Shown here one piece after another: positions 24,035-34,559 of a stretch of 64,000 nt of DNA. A program made the translations under genes and the position numbers. The notes under the pieces were generated by a model, which saw only the letters and a program-made list of their open reading frames with translations, was not told the origin of the DNA and ran no database searches. Within the stretch, counting starts at the first letter, position 1. Each line of letters begins with the position of its first letter. Source of the DNA: Forficula auricularia (Eukaryota; Arthropoda; Insecta; Dermaptera; Forficulidae); contig JALMQS010000153.1 in NCBI GenBank assembly GCA_024734495.1, forward strand, positions 37,338,858 to 37,402,857, written 5' to 3'.

Positions 24035-24179
24035 ACTTTTCCATATCAAATTCGGGTTTTTAAAATACCAAATCAGACTTTTTAATTTTTAAAATAAACA
24101 AAAAAAAAATTTGACTATATAAGGTATTTTAAAAATATTCTAGAACACGTGGATATCTTTTTTTAGGTTATTTATTTAT

Positions 24180-24360
24180 CTGGAACATCCTCCTTTTTTT
24201 TTTTTTTAATTTCCCCCTCTTTAAATAATATTGATTTTATTTCCATTACATAATATTTCAAATAATTATTATTTAATAATAGAATTGATTATTAGTTAAT
24301 AATTAAAATAAAACAAATTGAGATTTTTTCCTAATTAGATCATATTTATTTATCTAAGGT
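24180..24360 (-). repeat. Dispersed AATTATTAACTAATAATCGA family, inverted copy
   Basis: Reverse complement of the copy at 16560-16760, including GATTTTATTTCCATTACATA and AAATAAAACAAATTGAGA. The minisatellite and its nested LINE are thus flanked by inverted copies of the same repeat. Confidence 0.7.
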
Positions 24361-24436
24361 TTAGAAAGCAAAAGTAAAGAAATTAGATATTATATTATTA
24401 ATACTATATTTCTAAACCTTTAGAGAAAGCAACTTT

Positions 24437-25190
24437 TTTTTAACCCACTTCAAAAAAGGAGGAGGTTCTCTATTCGACTGAATTTTTTTTTTTTTTTTTT
24501 TTTTTTTTTTGTGCCTATGTTACCTCATATCTCTGCCAATTGTCAACCGATTTTGAAAATTTTTTTTGCATTGGGTCCAGTCTAGCTTCCGATTGGTCCC
24601 ATTTTTTTCTCGTTTTTTTTTCATAGGTATTAGACCTTTTTTATTAAGTTTGTTTAGACCTAACCTCTTTGTTTATGAACCGATTTCGATGGTTCTTTTT
24701 TTATCCGATAGGGGGTGTCTTAGGGATGGTGTCATATTAATTTGGTCAAGTTCTGATGATATGATCACTATTAATAACATCACTAAAAAGAGAAAATAAA
24801 AATAATTTTTAAGAAAAAATAAAAACCGACTTCAAAAAATTAAATGCAACAAATAAAATACACTAAAAGGTATAAAATAATTATTATCTTATTTAGTTAC
24901 AACTAAACGACGAAATATTAACATGAAATTACTTTTTGAAGTCGGTGCCAAACATATACCTTTTATGAATCGCACTCGACGGATCTTACTTAGTACGTTT
25001 GGCGGGTACGCTCGCTTATAGGTATAGTTTGTTTGGCACCTACTTCAAAAAGTAATTTCATGTTAATATTTCGTCGTTTAGTTGTAACTAAATAAGATAA
25101 TAATTATTTTATACCTTTTAGTGTATTTTATTTGTTGCATTTAATTTTTTCAAGTCGGTTTTTATTTTTTTCTTAAAAATTATTTTTTCA
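24437..25190 (+). mobile_element. Non-autonomous TIR-type element with palindromic right half
   Basis: It begins CCCACTTCAAAAAAGGAGG and ends TTTTTTCAAGTCGGTTTTT, so ACTTCAAAA appears inverted at the ends. The inner part (T-run, then AACCGATTTTGAAAAT and TGCATTGGGTCCAGTCTAG) is shared with the copy at 39212-40012 on the other strand. ACCGACTTCAAAAAAGGAGG ends are frequent in insect genomes. No transposase is present. The superfamily is not assigned. Confidence 0.6.
24801..25187. repeat. Near-perfect palindrome, 155-bp arms
   Basis: Arms 24801-24953 and 25031-25187 are almost exact inverted copies, sharing TAGTTACAACTAAACGACGA and ATGAAATTACTTTTTGAAGT. The 77-bp spacer contains TTTGGCGGGTACGCTCGCTT. 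Each arm itself begins ACCGACTTC and ends GAAGTCGGTGCC, so it is an inverted repeat nested in an inverted repeat. Confidence 0.85.
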
Positions 25191-25529
25191 TTTGAAAATT
25201 TCCATTGATAAAGGAAGGAATTCTCCCGAAACTTCTCGTTTATTAAACGTTTTGAAGATTGTTTTTTAAATATTTATATATATATATCAGTAATTGAGCC
25301 ATTCAGAAGTCATGTGACCAAATCCAATTTTTGTAAACTCCTAAATTTTCTTAAATTTTAAACAAACATACTTACATACATATAGATTATTTTTAATAGG
25401 AGTAGAAAAAAAAAACGATTTCGCTCGCAGCATAGGGGGCCTTTTCAATTTTTGAAACGAATAAGAAAAAACAATTTTCTGCAATTTTCTTTAGAAATCT
25501 TAAATGATCTATCAAAATATACCATATAG

Positions 25530-25700
25530 TATAAATTTAATCTAATTAAGAAAATCTCAATTTGTTTTATTTTAATTATTAACTAATAATCGATTTTATT
25601 ATTAAATAAATAATAATTAATCAATAATTATTTAAATAATGTAGTGGAAATAAAATCAATATCGACAGCTCCACATGATAAAAAAAATAACCTAAAACAG
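25530..25700 (+). repeat. Dispersed AATTATTAACTAATAATCGA family, copy 3
   Basis: Direct copy with GTGGAAATAAAATCAATATC followed by CTCCACATG, matching 16690-16750. Confidence 0.7.
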
Positions 25701-26226
25701 ATGGTGTGGTTGGATCCCAGGCCAATGGGGCCTAAAATAAAGCGATTTTTGCTTAATTCTTAATTGAAAAAAAACAGTAGAAAAAGTAGACACTTTTTAG
25801 TTGTTTTTCAACAAACCATATTTATTCTATTATTTTAATAAAACTACCTAAAAATTCTAAATGCAATCCATTTTCACTACAAACCAATAAATAAAAATAA
25901 AAATCGGTTAATATAAATTTTTTAGTCTAATATATTCATTTATTTCAGTCCTTAAAATGTAAAATAAAAAATTATAGTTATCATTTCAGATTTAGTAGTT
26001 GACAAAATCTCGTGAATTTTTTTGGAAAACTTCACTGATCAAAATATATAGAAAGTTTAAATTTGATCTAATTAGGCAAAAATCTCAATTAGTTTTATTT
26101 TAATTATTGTCTAACACTAATCGATTCTTTTATTAAATAATAATTAGTCAATAATTATTTAAATAATGTAATTTAAATAAAATAAATAAATTTTAATAAT
26201 TGTTGTTTTAAATTTTTCTTTTGTAG
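25701..26226 (+). other. Intron-like sequence with another family copy
   Basis: Includes a further copy (26045-26200) that runs directly into the polypyrimidine tract and TTGTAG acceptor of the next candidate exon. Confidence 0.5.
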
Positions 26227-26352
26227 AAGGAAATTACTCCAAATTCAATTAAAGCACAAGAAATTTCAACACAAAATAGAAATGATGAAATGGTAAAAAT
26301 AAATCGAAAAGCTGAAGCAGAAAATTTCGATGAATGGGATGTAATTGAAATG
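26227..26352 (+). CDS. Candidate exon 2 of the small acylated protein gene
   Basis: Acceptor TTTTCTTTTGTAG, 126 nt (42 codons) open in phase 0, then GAAATG before a GTAAAT donor. The translation starts KEITPNSIKAQEIS and ends ENFDEWDVIEM: polar, charged, no known domain. A second possible donor, ATG before GTAAAA at 26292, would give a shorter exon. Codon phase matches exon 1 at 16181 and exon 3 at 27834. Its upstream intron end and its first bases resemble those of exon 3, which suggests the exon plus flank was duplicated. Confidence 0.45.
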
Positions 26353-26554
26353 GTAAATATATTTATTTATTTATTTGTGATAAATCAAACAAAAGTTGAA
26401 AAACATTGAAGTTTGAATTTTTAGTGAAATCATACATAATTAATAATATGTCCATGGAGCACCGAGCGATCCTCGGTAACTTTTTGCTTCATTTAAAAGC
26501 TATATAACAATATTATTTGTCGAATTGTCAACCCAAAAAACCCCTAACCTGTGA

Positions 26555-27015
26555 ATTTTATCGAAATCGTTAGAGCCGTTTTCGCGAAACCGATTATATA
26601 TACAAGAATTGATCGTTTAATATAATAAAATAAGATAAGATATTTATGTTAAACATACCAAATAAATAAATTTTAAAGAATTTAAGAAAAAGTTCTTATT
26701 TGCTTACTAAAAGTAATGTACTTTAAAGTTTAATTTTACTAAAAACTTTATATAAGCTTTTTGATGGACCTTTTAAATAGAATATTAAATTTGATCAAAA
26801 TATGTTAGGCCAAGATACGTCAAGATATTTAGAAAAACTAAAATGTACAGTTATAAAGTACTAATGTTTGTGTACCAAAGTACCAAAAATTAATCAGAGC
26901 TTTTGTTAAAATAATAGTAGGTTTTCAATTTCATCCAGATCGTTAGAGCCGTTTTCGAGAATCCGATTCTATATAATATATATAGACAAGAATTGCTCAT
27001 TTAATAATATAAGAT
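26555..27015. repeat. Two copies of the GTTAGAGCCGTTTTCG repeat
   Basis: ATCGTTAGAGCCGTTTTCG followed by CCGATT...ATATACAAGAATT occurs at 26565 and 26938. Both have AT-rich tails (CGTTTAATATAATAA, CATTTAATAATATAA). Relatives in the opposite sense lie near 34190, 34965 and 50420. Such end sequences are frequent in arthropod genomes. Confidence 0.6.
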
Positions 27016-27814
27016 TATTTATTAACACGAACAAATAATACACTGTAGTTTCACTAAAAATTCAAATTTTAATCAGATTAATCACAAAAATAAAACCTTC
27101 AAAAGCTTCATTACTAAAAGTAATACCTAATATGTCTACTTGAAATCTAATTTTAAATTTAAATCTCGATAGAAAATTAAAAGAAAATGCCAATTAATTT
27201 AATTTCGAAAATCTTCATTTGTTTTATTTTAATTATTAGCTAATAATACATTTTTTTATTAAGTAATAATCAATCAATAATTAATTAATTAATCTGATGG
27301 AATTATTAATTTATATTTTTTTAATAATAAATAATCATATTATTTTTCAATTCTAATATATAATATTATTCTTATAGACAATTTTATTGAGGTTTTCAAA
27401 TACAAACCATATAACTTTTGATTACATGTCAGAAGGGTTGTATTCAATTAACCCTTCGGAAATCGAACCCGAATACCACAAATACAATTCCTGCTTATGT
27501 TATGCACTCAATCCGCTGAGTATAGTATTCGGGACAAAAAATAATACAACCCTTCTGACATAAAATAAAAAAAATCATTATGATATCGTATGGAGGATTT
27601 CGTAGTTGACAATATCTCGGGATTTGTTTTTTGGAAATCTTGATTTACCTACTTTGTATAAATTGAATCGAATTAATTAGGATAATATTAATTTGTTTTA
27701 TTTTAATTATTAACTAATAATCGATTCTTTTATTAAATAATAATTATTTAAATAATGTAAATGAAATAAAATAAATAAATTTTAATAATTGTTATGTTTC
27801 TTTTTCTTTTGTAG
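27016..27814 (+). other. Intron-like AT-rich sequence
   Basis: Two copies of the AATTATTAACTAATAATCGA family (27190-27310 and 27660-27790). A short inverted pair, AATACAACCCTTCTGACAT at 27541 and TGTCAGAAGGGTTGTATTC at 27427, brackets about 100 bp. Confidence 0.5.
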
Positions 27815-27833
27815 AAGAAAAATACTCAAATAG

Positions 27834-27902
27834 GAAGAGCCAATTACTAATAAAAGAATTAAAAGTGAACCAATTGAAATACCAACAAAACGTAATAAAG
27901 AG
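27834..27902 (+). CDS. Candidate exon 3 of the small acylated protein gene
   Basis: 69 nt in phase 0 from the AAATAG acceptor at 27833 to the GTAAATAT donor at 27903. Translation EEPITNKRIKSEPIEIPTKR then NKE: lysine-rich with an IKSE site that fits the SUMO-conjugation pattern. A stronger-looking acceptor 19 bases upstream (CTTTTGTAG at 27814) would give 88 nt and put a stop in the frame carried from exon 2, so the downstream acceptor is preferred. This choice is inference. Confidence 0.35.
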
Positions 27903-28199
27903 GTAAATATCATATTTATTTATTTATTTGTTAGAAATCATAACTACCCATATGTATTCTTCAATATCTACATACTTATATAAAATTCAGATTTTGTCTG
28001 TACTTACATTGCTCAAAAATCTCCTAAATTTTGGTTATACACATTTTAAAAACTATGGAAGAAAACACCCTCTACAAAATTCCTGTCTGACGGGGGAAAA
28101 ATTTAATTAAGAGCTGATCAGATTTTGTTTTGCTTGAAATCGAACCCAAAATTAACGAAGGGGGGGGGGATAAGATTTTCATAATAAAGAAAAATGAAA

Positions 28200-28735
28200 T
28201 ATACTATAAGATGAACTTATAAAAACTAAAAGATTATAATTTTTTTCTGGGGCCGAAATTTGGGGGGGGCTTGGTATAGGGTAAAAAAATTGAAAATCTT
28301 GGACTAAACTCAACCAAATTTTGTATACATAATCAATGGGCTCCCTGAAGAGTAAAAATGTAAAAGCTAGTTGCTAAAAATTTGTATGCAAACAAAATTT
28401 GGTTTAGTTAATGCCCATGGGGGAAATAATAACTAAAAATTCATGAGAGGAAATTTAAAACTTTTTGAAAATTACAATCAAATAAAAATTGATCCTTAGA
28501 TGCGTCGTTGAATTTTATTTGTTGTATATAAATATGCAAGATACAAATAAAAACAAATTCTATATCAAATTTCTAATGGGGGGCGGGGGGGTGGATTGGT
28601 TACCTCCTGGGGTATTTTGCCTCTCACGATTCATGGTTGCTTGTTACGAAATTTTGTCCCGCGCATGCGCGAGGTTTTGTAGAACCAGAGATTGTCAGTT
28701 TCTGGAGCCAATGAGAGTCGATTTTTTTTAATAAA
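28200..28735. repeat. G-tract repeat (GGGCTC / TTTTGTATACATAATCA family), copy 1
   Basis: Contains CCGAAATTTGGGGGG, ACCAAATTTTGTATACATAA, TCAATGGGCTCC and poly-G runs of 8-10. Related copies are at 29095-29430 and 41890-42180. The frame at 28489-28731 runs out of this repeat and is not a gene. Confidence 0.6.
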
Positions 28736-28751
28736 TAAATTCACTTTGCTT

Positions 28752-28848
28752 CTTACTGGGATCGAACTGATGAAGTCTAGGTTGATGTTCTCCTAATCGG
28801 ATTAGAAAAGTTGGTGGTCTAACTCGACTGCACTACCGGCCCCTCTCA
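28752..28848 (-). mobile_element. tRNA-like SINE head
   Basis: On the minus strand GGGGCCGGTAGTGCAGTCGA carries an A-box-like block (28819-28835) and AGTTCGATCCCAGTA carries a B-box (28754-28768), the internal RNA polymerase III promoter of tRNAs. The spacing is long and no clover-leaf with a paired acceptor stem was found, so a tRNA-derived SINE is more likely than a tRNA gene. The body may continue left to about 28600. Confidence 0.5.
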
Positions 28849-28869
28849 AGAAATATATAATTTAAAAAT

Positions 28870-29736
28870 TATATATTTTAATTATTGTCTAATAATCGAT
28901 TCTTTTATTGAATATAGTTATTCAATAATACAATAGAAATAAAATTAATATATTTTAGATCAATTAAATTATTTTTCGAATTTGATATTTGCCAACAATC
29001 GATAATTGTATTTTATTTAATTTAATAAAACGCAACAATTAATTATTTTCAAATGAAATATACTATAAGATCAACTTATAAAAAACGAAAAAGATTATAA
29101 TTTTTTCTAGGGCTGAAATTTGGGGGTGTAGGGTCAAAAAATGAAAACCTTGAGCCAAACTCAACCAATTTTGTATACATAATCAGTGGGCTCCCAGGGG
29201 ACTAAAAATGTAAAAACTAACTTCTCAAAATTGGGGGTGGGGGGGGGGGGTCAAAAATGAAAATATAGGCTTTGAAACAAACTAAATCAAATTTTGTATA
29301 CCTACAATTTTGTATACCCATATGGGCCGTTAGTTTTTGCACTTATAGAATTCACAGGAGCCCACTGATTATGCATACAAAATTTGGTTGAGTATGGTCC
29401 AAGGGCCTAGATTTCATTTTTTGATCTTACATATGACTATATACAAAGTATATATATAATCAAAGATCTACACCCCTATATGATTATAAATGATTTAATT
29501 AAATTATATTTAATTAAAAAATTATCTTTTTTAATTATTGTCTAATAATATAATCGATTGTTATTATTGAATAATAATTATTCAATAATTGATTGAATAT
29601 TAGAATAGAAATTAAATTAATATATTTTAGATCAATTAAATTATTTTCGATTTTTGTATTTGTCAACAATAAATAATTATATTTAACTTAATTTAATAAA
29701 ACGCAATAATTAATTATTTTTCAAATTTATTTCTAG
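28870..29736 (+). other. Intron-like repeats before the last exon
   Basis: Two copies of the AATTATTAACTAATAATCGA family (28880-28990 and 29520-29700), both followed by ATATTTTAGATCAATTAAAT and AATAAAACGCAA. The first is cut off by the G-tract repeat and lacks an exon. The second leads into the TTTATTTCTAG acceptor of the last exon. Confidence 0.6.
29095..29430. repeat. G-tract repeat, copies 2 and 3 (inverted pair)
   Basis: TTTTGTATACATAATCAGTG at 29170 is mirrored by CACTGATTATGCATACAAAA at 29363, with GTGGGGGGGGGG between. Confidence 0.6.
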
Positions 29737-29895
29737 ATGGATCGTCTGAATGGAGTATATTATGATTCTTGCCACACTATAAATATCTGGGATGCCGCAA
29801 AAAAGAATTCCGTTAGAGGGATGTTATATCATGCCCAAAGTGACGAAATAGGTTTATATTGCTCGAAAGTGGCGCTCATGTTGACGAGGAACTAG
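29737..29895 (+). CDS. Candidate last exon of the small acylated protein gene
   Basis: After acceptor TTTATTTCTAG, 52 codons and a TAG stop in phase 0. It starts MDRLNGVYYDSCHTINIWDA and ends SKVALMLTRN. GC content is clearly higher than the flanks, which supports coding. No domain is recognised. It could also be read as a short ORF of its own from the ATG that begins the exon. No poly-A signal was confirmed in the following 100 bases. Confidence 0.45.
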   Translation: MDRLNGVYYDSCHTINIWDAAKKNSVRGMLYHAQSDEIGLYCSKVALMLTRN

Positions 29896-30031
29896 TCTTT
29901 TACAAAAACCTTTTCGAGTGGGCGCATTGTTACTACTGTTGTTATAATATCTTGGAGATATTAAATGTAAATTATATTAAATGATTCGCCATTTAGGGCT
30001 AGAAAGAAAAATTTGACATCATACCCCTTAT

Positions 30032-31257
30032 AGAGACCAAAATAAAACCCAAATGCAACTTTTTTGATTTGTTGAATTATAGTCTTTATATTAGGTTGAA
30101 TTATAGTCTTTATATTAGGTTGAATTATAGTCTTTATATTAGGTTGAATTACGGTTTATAAACGGTAGTTATGTCTCGTTTTTTTCCGTTTTGCAACTGT
30201 GTTGTATTATCGTTAAACTATAGCCGCAAAGATATTATAATACAACCGTTCCAAACAGGTTGTCGCTAACATTTTTGGCACCGATCTGCAACTGTTTATT
30301 TATAAATAAATATTTATTTGATTTGATTAATATAATGAATAATTACAGAATTCTTTAATAAAGAACAATATTATATGTATAATAGCCCAGATTAATTTGT
30401 AGCAACGCCAACGTAATGCTACCGACAGGGACCGCTGATGCCGTCGGTATATTTCTTTCAAATTGGAAATATAATTGTAATTTGAAGTCGAATTTCGAAA
30501 TGAAAGACTCCAATTGATTTTAAATTAAGAAACATTAAATATATTGATAATTATTCACCCCCCCCCCTAACTCACCACTCAAAAATTAAATATTCAATTC
30601 GCTTTTCTTTGCGCACAGAAGAAGAAATTAATCACATCTTATTTGATTTCTATTTTAAATATTATTTGTTTATTTTTTAATAGTTTGCCATATTTTTATA
30701 ATTTTTTAAAAATCTAATTTTTATTATTCTTATTTTTTGATTTTTGAGTTGTGAGGGGGAAGGGGGGAGGAAAAATTATGAATATATTTAGTGTTTCTTA
30801 ATTTAAAATCGATTGGAGTCTTTCATTTCAAAATTCGAGTTAAAATTACAATTATATTTCAAATTTGCCAAAAATATACCGATGGCATCAGCGCTCCCTG
30901 TCGGCAGCATTAAGTTAGCGTTGCTTCAAATTAATCTGGGCTATTATATATATATATATAATGTTGTTTATTGTTTTTTATTAAAGAATTGTGTAATTAT
31001 TCATTATATTAATCAAATCGAAGAAATATTTAATTATAAATAAACAGTTGCAAATCGGTGCCAAAAATGATGGCGACAACCTGTTTGGAACGGTTGTATT
31101 ATAATCCTTGCGACTATAATTTAACGATAATACAACAGTTGCAAAACGAAAAAAAAAACGAGACATAACTACCATTTAGAAACCGTAATTCAACTTAATA
31201 TAAAGACTATAATTCAACAAATCAAAAAAGTTTCATTTGGGTTTTTAATTTGGTCTC
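30032..31257. repeat. Large foldback repeat, about 550-bp arms
   Basis: Left arm 30032-30597 and right arm 30727-31257 are inverted copies. Shared blocks are GAGACCAAAATAAAACCCAA outermost, AATACAACCGTTCCAAACAG in the middle and GACTCCAATTGATTTTAAAT near the centre. The spacer is about 130 bp. The left arm carries three copies of a 24-bp tandem unit (GAATTATAGTCTTTATATTA plus GGTT, 30074-30150) where the right arm has one. No ORF, so a foldback or non-autonomous TIR element. Confidence 0.85.
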
Positions 31258-31731
31258 TGTGCTATACGGGACTGTTAGTCTAAGAGTTACAGACCATTTT
31301 AGAAACTGATTTCAGAATCCAAATAACATATCCCATATTGTAGTGTGATCAGCACACACCACGAAAGTCAAATTTTTACTGGCCAAATCAAGTCTAGTTT
31401 AAGGATAATCAACCCCTGAAAAAATACTGTTAAATCACCTCATTGATTACATATAACTCCAAAACCGTTTACTCTACGCCAAATTCTATAAGTAGCAAAA
31501 CTGTAGAAGATGTAATTTTCGACATTTTTGTTTAAAAAACAAATTGACAATAACCACCCAAAATAATTTATTATAGTTATTTGTTTTTTTGTTAATATTT
31601 TATTCTATATTATTTAGATGAGATTTTAGTGTAAAATAGAAAAAATACAATTTTAATTTATTCTCCTAATATATGTACTAATATATGTATTTATTATTAT
31701 TTTCATTTCTGTCCTTAATTTGTATTAATTT

Positions 31732-31898
31732 GAGTTTATAATAGGAAAACAAGGACAAGTTTTAATGTGTGACTTTTTTATTTATCATGCAACGTTTCAC
31801 ACATGCGTCTAAAAAAAGGCATGAAGAAGTCGGCAAAGTCGACGAAACGTTGGCTGATAAATAAAAATGTCCTTGTCCTTATTTTTCTATTATAAACT
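31732..31898. repeat. Small palindrome with hammerhead-like core
   Basis: Arms share GTTTATAATAGGAAAACAAG / TTTTTCTATTATAAACTTT and TTTATTTATCATGCAACGTTTC / GAAACGTTGGCTGATAAATA. In the right arm ATGAAGA, then a GTCG/CGAC stem, then GAAACGTT follow the hammerhead order, but the first core C is changed to A. Confidence 0.65.
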
Positions 31899-32329
31899 TT
31901 TAAATTAATATATATTTATCTTTAAGAAATAAATAAATAATTCTTTGTAAAAAATAATTATGTGTGCGTTTATTATACAACTTTCACTTGAAACCTTTCC
32001 CTTTACTTTTAATTCGTTCAATTTTCTATTCAAATCCAAAGGAAAATTTATTTTTATTTTTTAATTAAATGCCTGGGCTTATATCTCAAAAGTACTTAAA
32101 ATTTTTTTCTTCTGTCCATTAGGAGTCTCTTAAATTAGGAATTTGCCTCTGTTGCATCGATTTTCTTCATTGCCATTTTTAATTTTATCAATATTAAACA
32201 AGTAAAAAAATTTTCAAATCTTATTAATAGGCACTTGCCTATTTTGTTAATAAATGTATAAAAATAAAATAAAATAATTTAAAGAAGTTAAATGTTTAAA
32301 AAAATTAATTTAAAGAATGCAAAAATAAA

Positions 32330-32430
32330 AATAATATATTAGGGATATACCTATATTTATAGATATATGAAGGTTTTATTATTACGATTATTTGTCAACA
32401 AGCCGTAATAAATAAAAATAAAATAAACAA
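32330..32430 (+). repeat. Dispersed GGGATATACC repeat, copy 5
   Basis: Carries TTAGGGATATACCTATATTT and CAACAAGCCGTAATAA as in the other copies. It runs directly into the exon-like segment that follows. Confidence 0.7.
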
Positions 32431-32431
32431 A

Positions 32432-32647
32432 CTTAGCACTATTACAGATACAGATATTATCCGAGAGAGACAGACATTTACCTACCAAGATGGAAGAACA
32501 ACTATTTTTGATGGTGTGTTGAGGGAATTCCTTAACTGGATGAAATTTCACTTACGAGGTGAGAAAGATCACCTCACAATTACATCAACTGACCAAGTAC
32601 AAATACATCACGTGATCGATGGAGCTGCAAAAGGCCATTTTGGATAA
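32432..32647 (+). CDS. Orphan exon-like coding segment
   Basis: An open frame of 71 codons plus stop with coding-like composition, no ATG near its start, and splice-like borders: acceptor CTATTACAG (exon from 32448) and donor GAG before GTGAGA (exon end 32558). The inner exon would be 111 nt, a multiple of three. Translation includes RERQTFTYQDGRTTIFDG and LREFLNWMKFHLRG. If the donor is not used the frame runs on through KDHLTITSTDQVQIHHVIDG to TAA at 32645. Family unknown. It may be an exon of an unseen gene, an exon fragment carried by a transposon, or a retroelement relic. Confidence 0.4.
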   Translation, partial: LSTITDTDIIRERQTFTYQDGRTTIFDGVLREFLNWMKFHLRGEKDHLTITSTDQVQIHHVIDGAAKGHFG

Positions 32648-32649
32648 TG

Positions 32650-33035
32650 GTAACATGAGGTTGAAGTTTTGAAAAAATGAAATTTTTTGCAAAAATCGTA
32701 GTTTTTCATTCATAAAATGAAAACCATTCATTCTAGCAACTTGATTCCTATCTCATTGTCTAAGAAATTTTATTTAATTGAACGTTTACTTGGACTATTT
32801 TTTTATAAAACTCTTAGATTTATAGATATTCTACATTTTCCGGAACAGGATATGATCCAAATCATCAAATTCGCCATGGGAAATGCTGGATATCTAATAA
32901 TCTAAGTGTTTTATCAAAAAAGTGGTCCAAGTCATCAAAATTTTATAGAGAATAAGATAAGAATCAAGTTTCTACAATAAGTGGTTTTCATTTTATGAAG
33001 GAAAAACTGCGATTTTTGCAAAAAATTGCATATTT
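32650..33035. repeat. Palindromic repeat (TTCATAAAATGAAAAC family)
   Basis: TTGCAAAAATCGTAGTTTTT at 32689 is mirrored by AAAAACTGCGATTTTTGCAA near 33002, with internal matches such as TTTTCATTTTATGAAG and TGATTCCTATCTCATT. A single-armed relative lies at 43975-44350. Confidence 0.7.
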
Positions 33036-34180
33036 CTAAGAATTCAACCTCATGTTGCCATTAATCAATTAGAATGAAACTTTATTTAAATTGTAGCAAA
33101 CATAATCTAGTTTAAAAATGTATAGAGTGTTCTTTGTCGAAAACCTGCTCCTTCATGGTCAAAATGGGGGAAAATCGAAAAAATTACGAGTTTTAGGGAT
33201 ATTGGAGGACAAAAGTGAACCCGGGGGCTGTTTTTGACAAGCACTAGTATGGGTTCTAGAAATCCTATATAGATGAAATTGTTATCATTTTACGCGTAAT
33301 TTAAAGCGCGGTAATTTATCTATTAGATATCTTTTTGATTTGAAAAGCCGTTTTCGAGTTATTCAAGGAAAACTGAAAAAATTCTGAAATTTTTCTCATT
33401 TTGAAGGACTAAATATTTTAATTAAAAACTATTGTTAGAATTTATATATTTTATGTGGGGTTCGATATACCTATTTATATATATTGGGTGATTTATTTTA
33501 TATATATTGAATCTTTATATCCCCCCCCCCTTTGGAAAAGCCTTTCTCCTTTCTCTTTTGGCAACAACTTTTCTAATAACAGCCACCAACTCATTTTTTC
33601 TTTTTATCCATTCTTCCTCAATGCACCTGAGACTATTTATTTATTCATTTATTTATCTTTTTTTTTCTTTTTTTTTTTAATATATTGCTTGTTTGAAACT
33701 TTAAAATATACAAAATCCAATTGAATAATATATTAATCCAATTTATTATAATATTTTTTTTTTTTTTTTTTTGAATTTGAATTTATTATTATCTAATAAA
33801 AAGTTTCCAAACATTTTTGAAACATAAAACTCTTCAAGTGAATTAATACTATGTATATATAAATTAGATGAAAAAGTGAATTTTTTTCAAAAGGGCGTTC
33901 CTAGAATAATCGAAATTAAAGAATTAATCTACTAGTCTGAAACAGATCTGGACCTGTTTTTGGCAATCTTGCAATTCTTTTTAGCCCAAAAGGAATAAGA
34001 GAGATCATTCTATCCGCGCCCTTTTTACTTATTTCTCCTCGATTGGATTCTATTGAAAAAATATTTCACCCGCATTTTTATTAATTATATAAATAAACAA
34101 AATGAAAATTTATTAAGGCTAGCGCACCCTTAAAAAGTAATTAATAATTAATTTAAATATAAAAATAAATTGTTCATTTA
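33036..34180. other. AT-rich stretch with homopolymers
   Basis: Continuation of the TTCATAAAATGAAAAC repeat to about 33195, then poly-C (33520) and poly-T runs. The frame at 33455-33724 is low-complexity. Nothing else recognisable. Confidence 0.4.
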
Positions 34181-34184
34181 TCTA

Positions 34185-34330
34185 CTCTTATTAAACGAGC
34201 AAAAATTGTATATATATTTGTATCTTAGTTCTATTTTGAAAACGGCCCTACCGATTTTGATGAAATTCACGGCTTAGGGGGTTTTTGGGATGACAATTCG
34301 ATCTGTCACGGTCTCATCTTCGACAAAATT
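34185..34330 (+). repeat. AAAACGGC(C/T)CTACCGATTTTGA repeat copy
   Basis: TTATTAAACGAGCAAAAATTG, ATTTTGAAAACGGCCCTACC and GATTTTGATGAAATTC match 50415-50530. The reverse-complement family is also seen at 63580-63812. Confidence 0.65.
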
Positions 34331-34559
34331 GTTTTTGAAGGGTTTTTTCGTAATCAAATTAATTATTCTCAGGTAGACAGATCTAAATCATGGAGTTTAA
34401 AAAAGGTTTCTCTTTTGTTTACTTTTGTACCCAAACAGACAATGGGTCGGATTAATCCATTGTTCTCAAAGGCCTTGAAAAACTATTGTGATTGTGGATT
34501 TTAACATATTTTGTTCTCCCTAAACGTTAGAACTATTAATAAACGTTATATTATAACAA

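Noticed and set aside
24566..24799. Frame of 77 codons, with a relative at 39700-39900
   Set aside because: Both lie in the same non-autonomous TIR element and share repeat sequence; no transposase motif.
33455..33724. Plus-strand frame of 89 codons
   Set aside because: Hydrophobic low-complexity translation of poly-T, poly-C and TTTATT runs.
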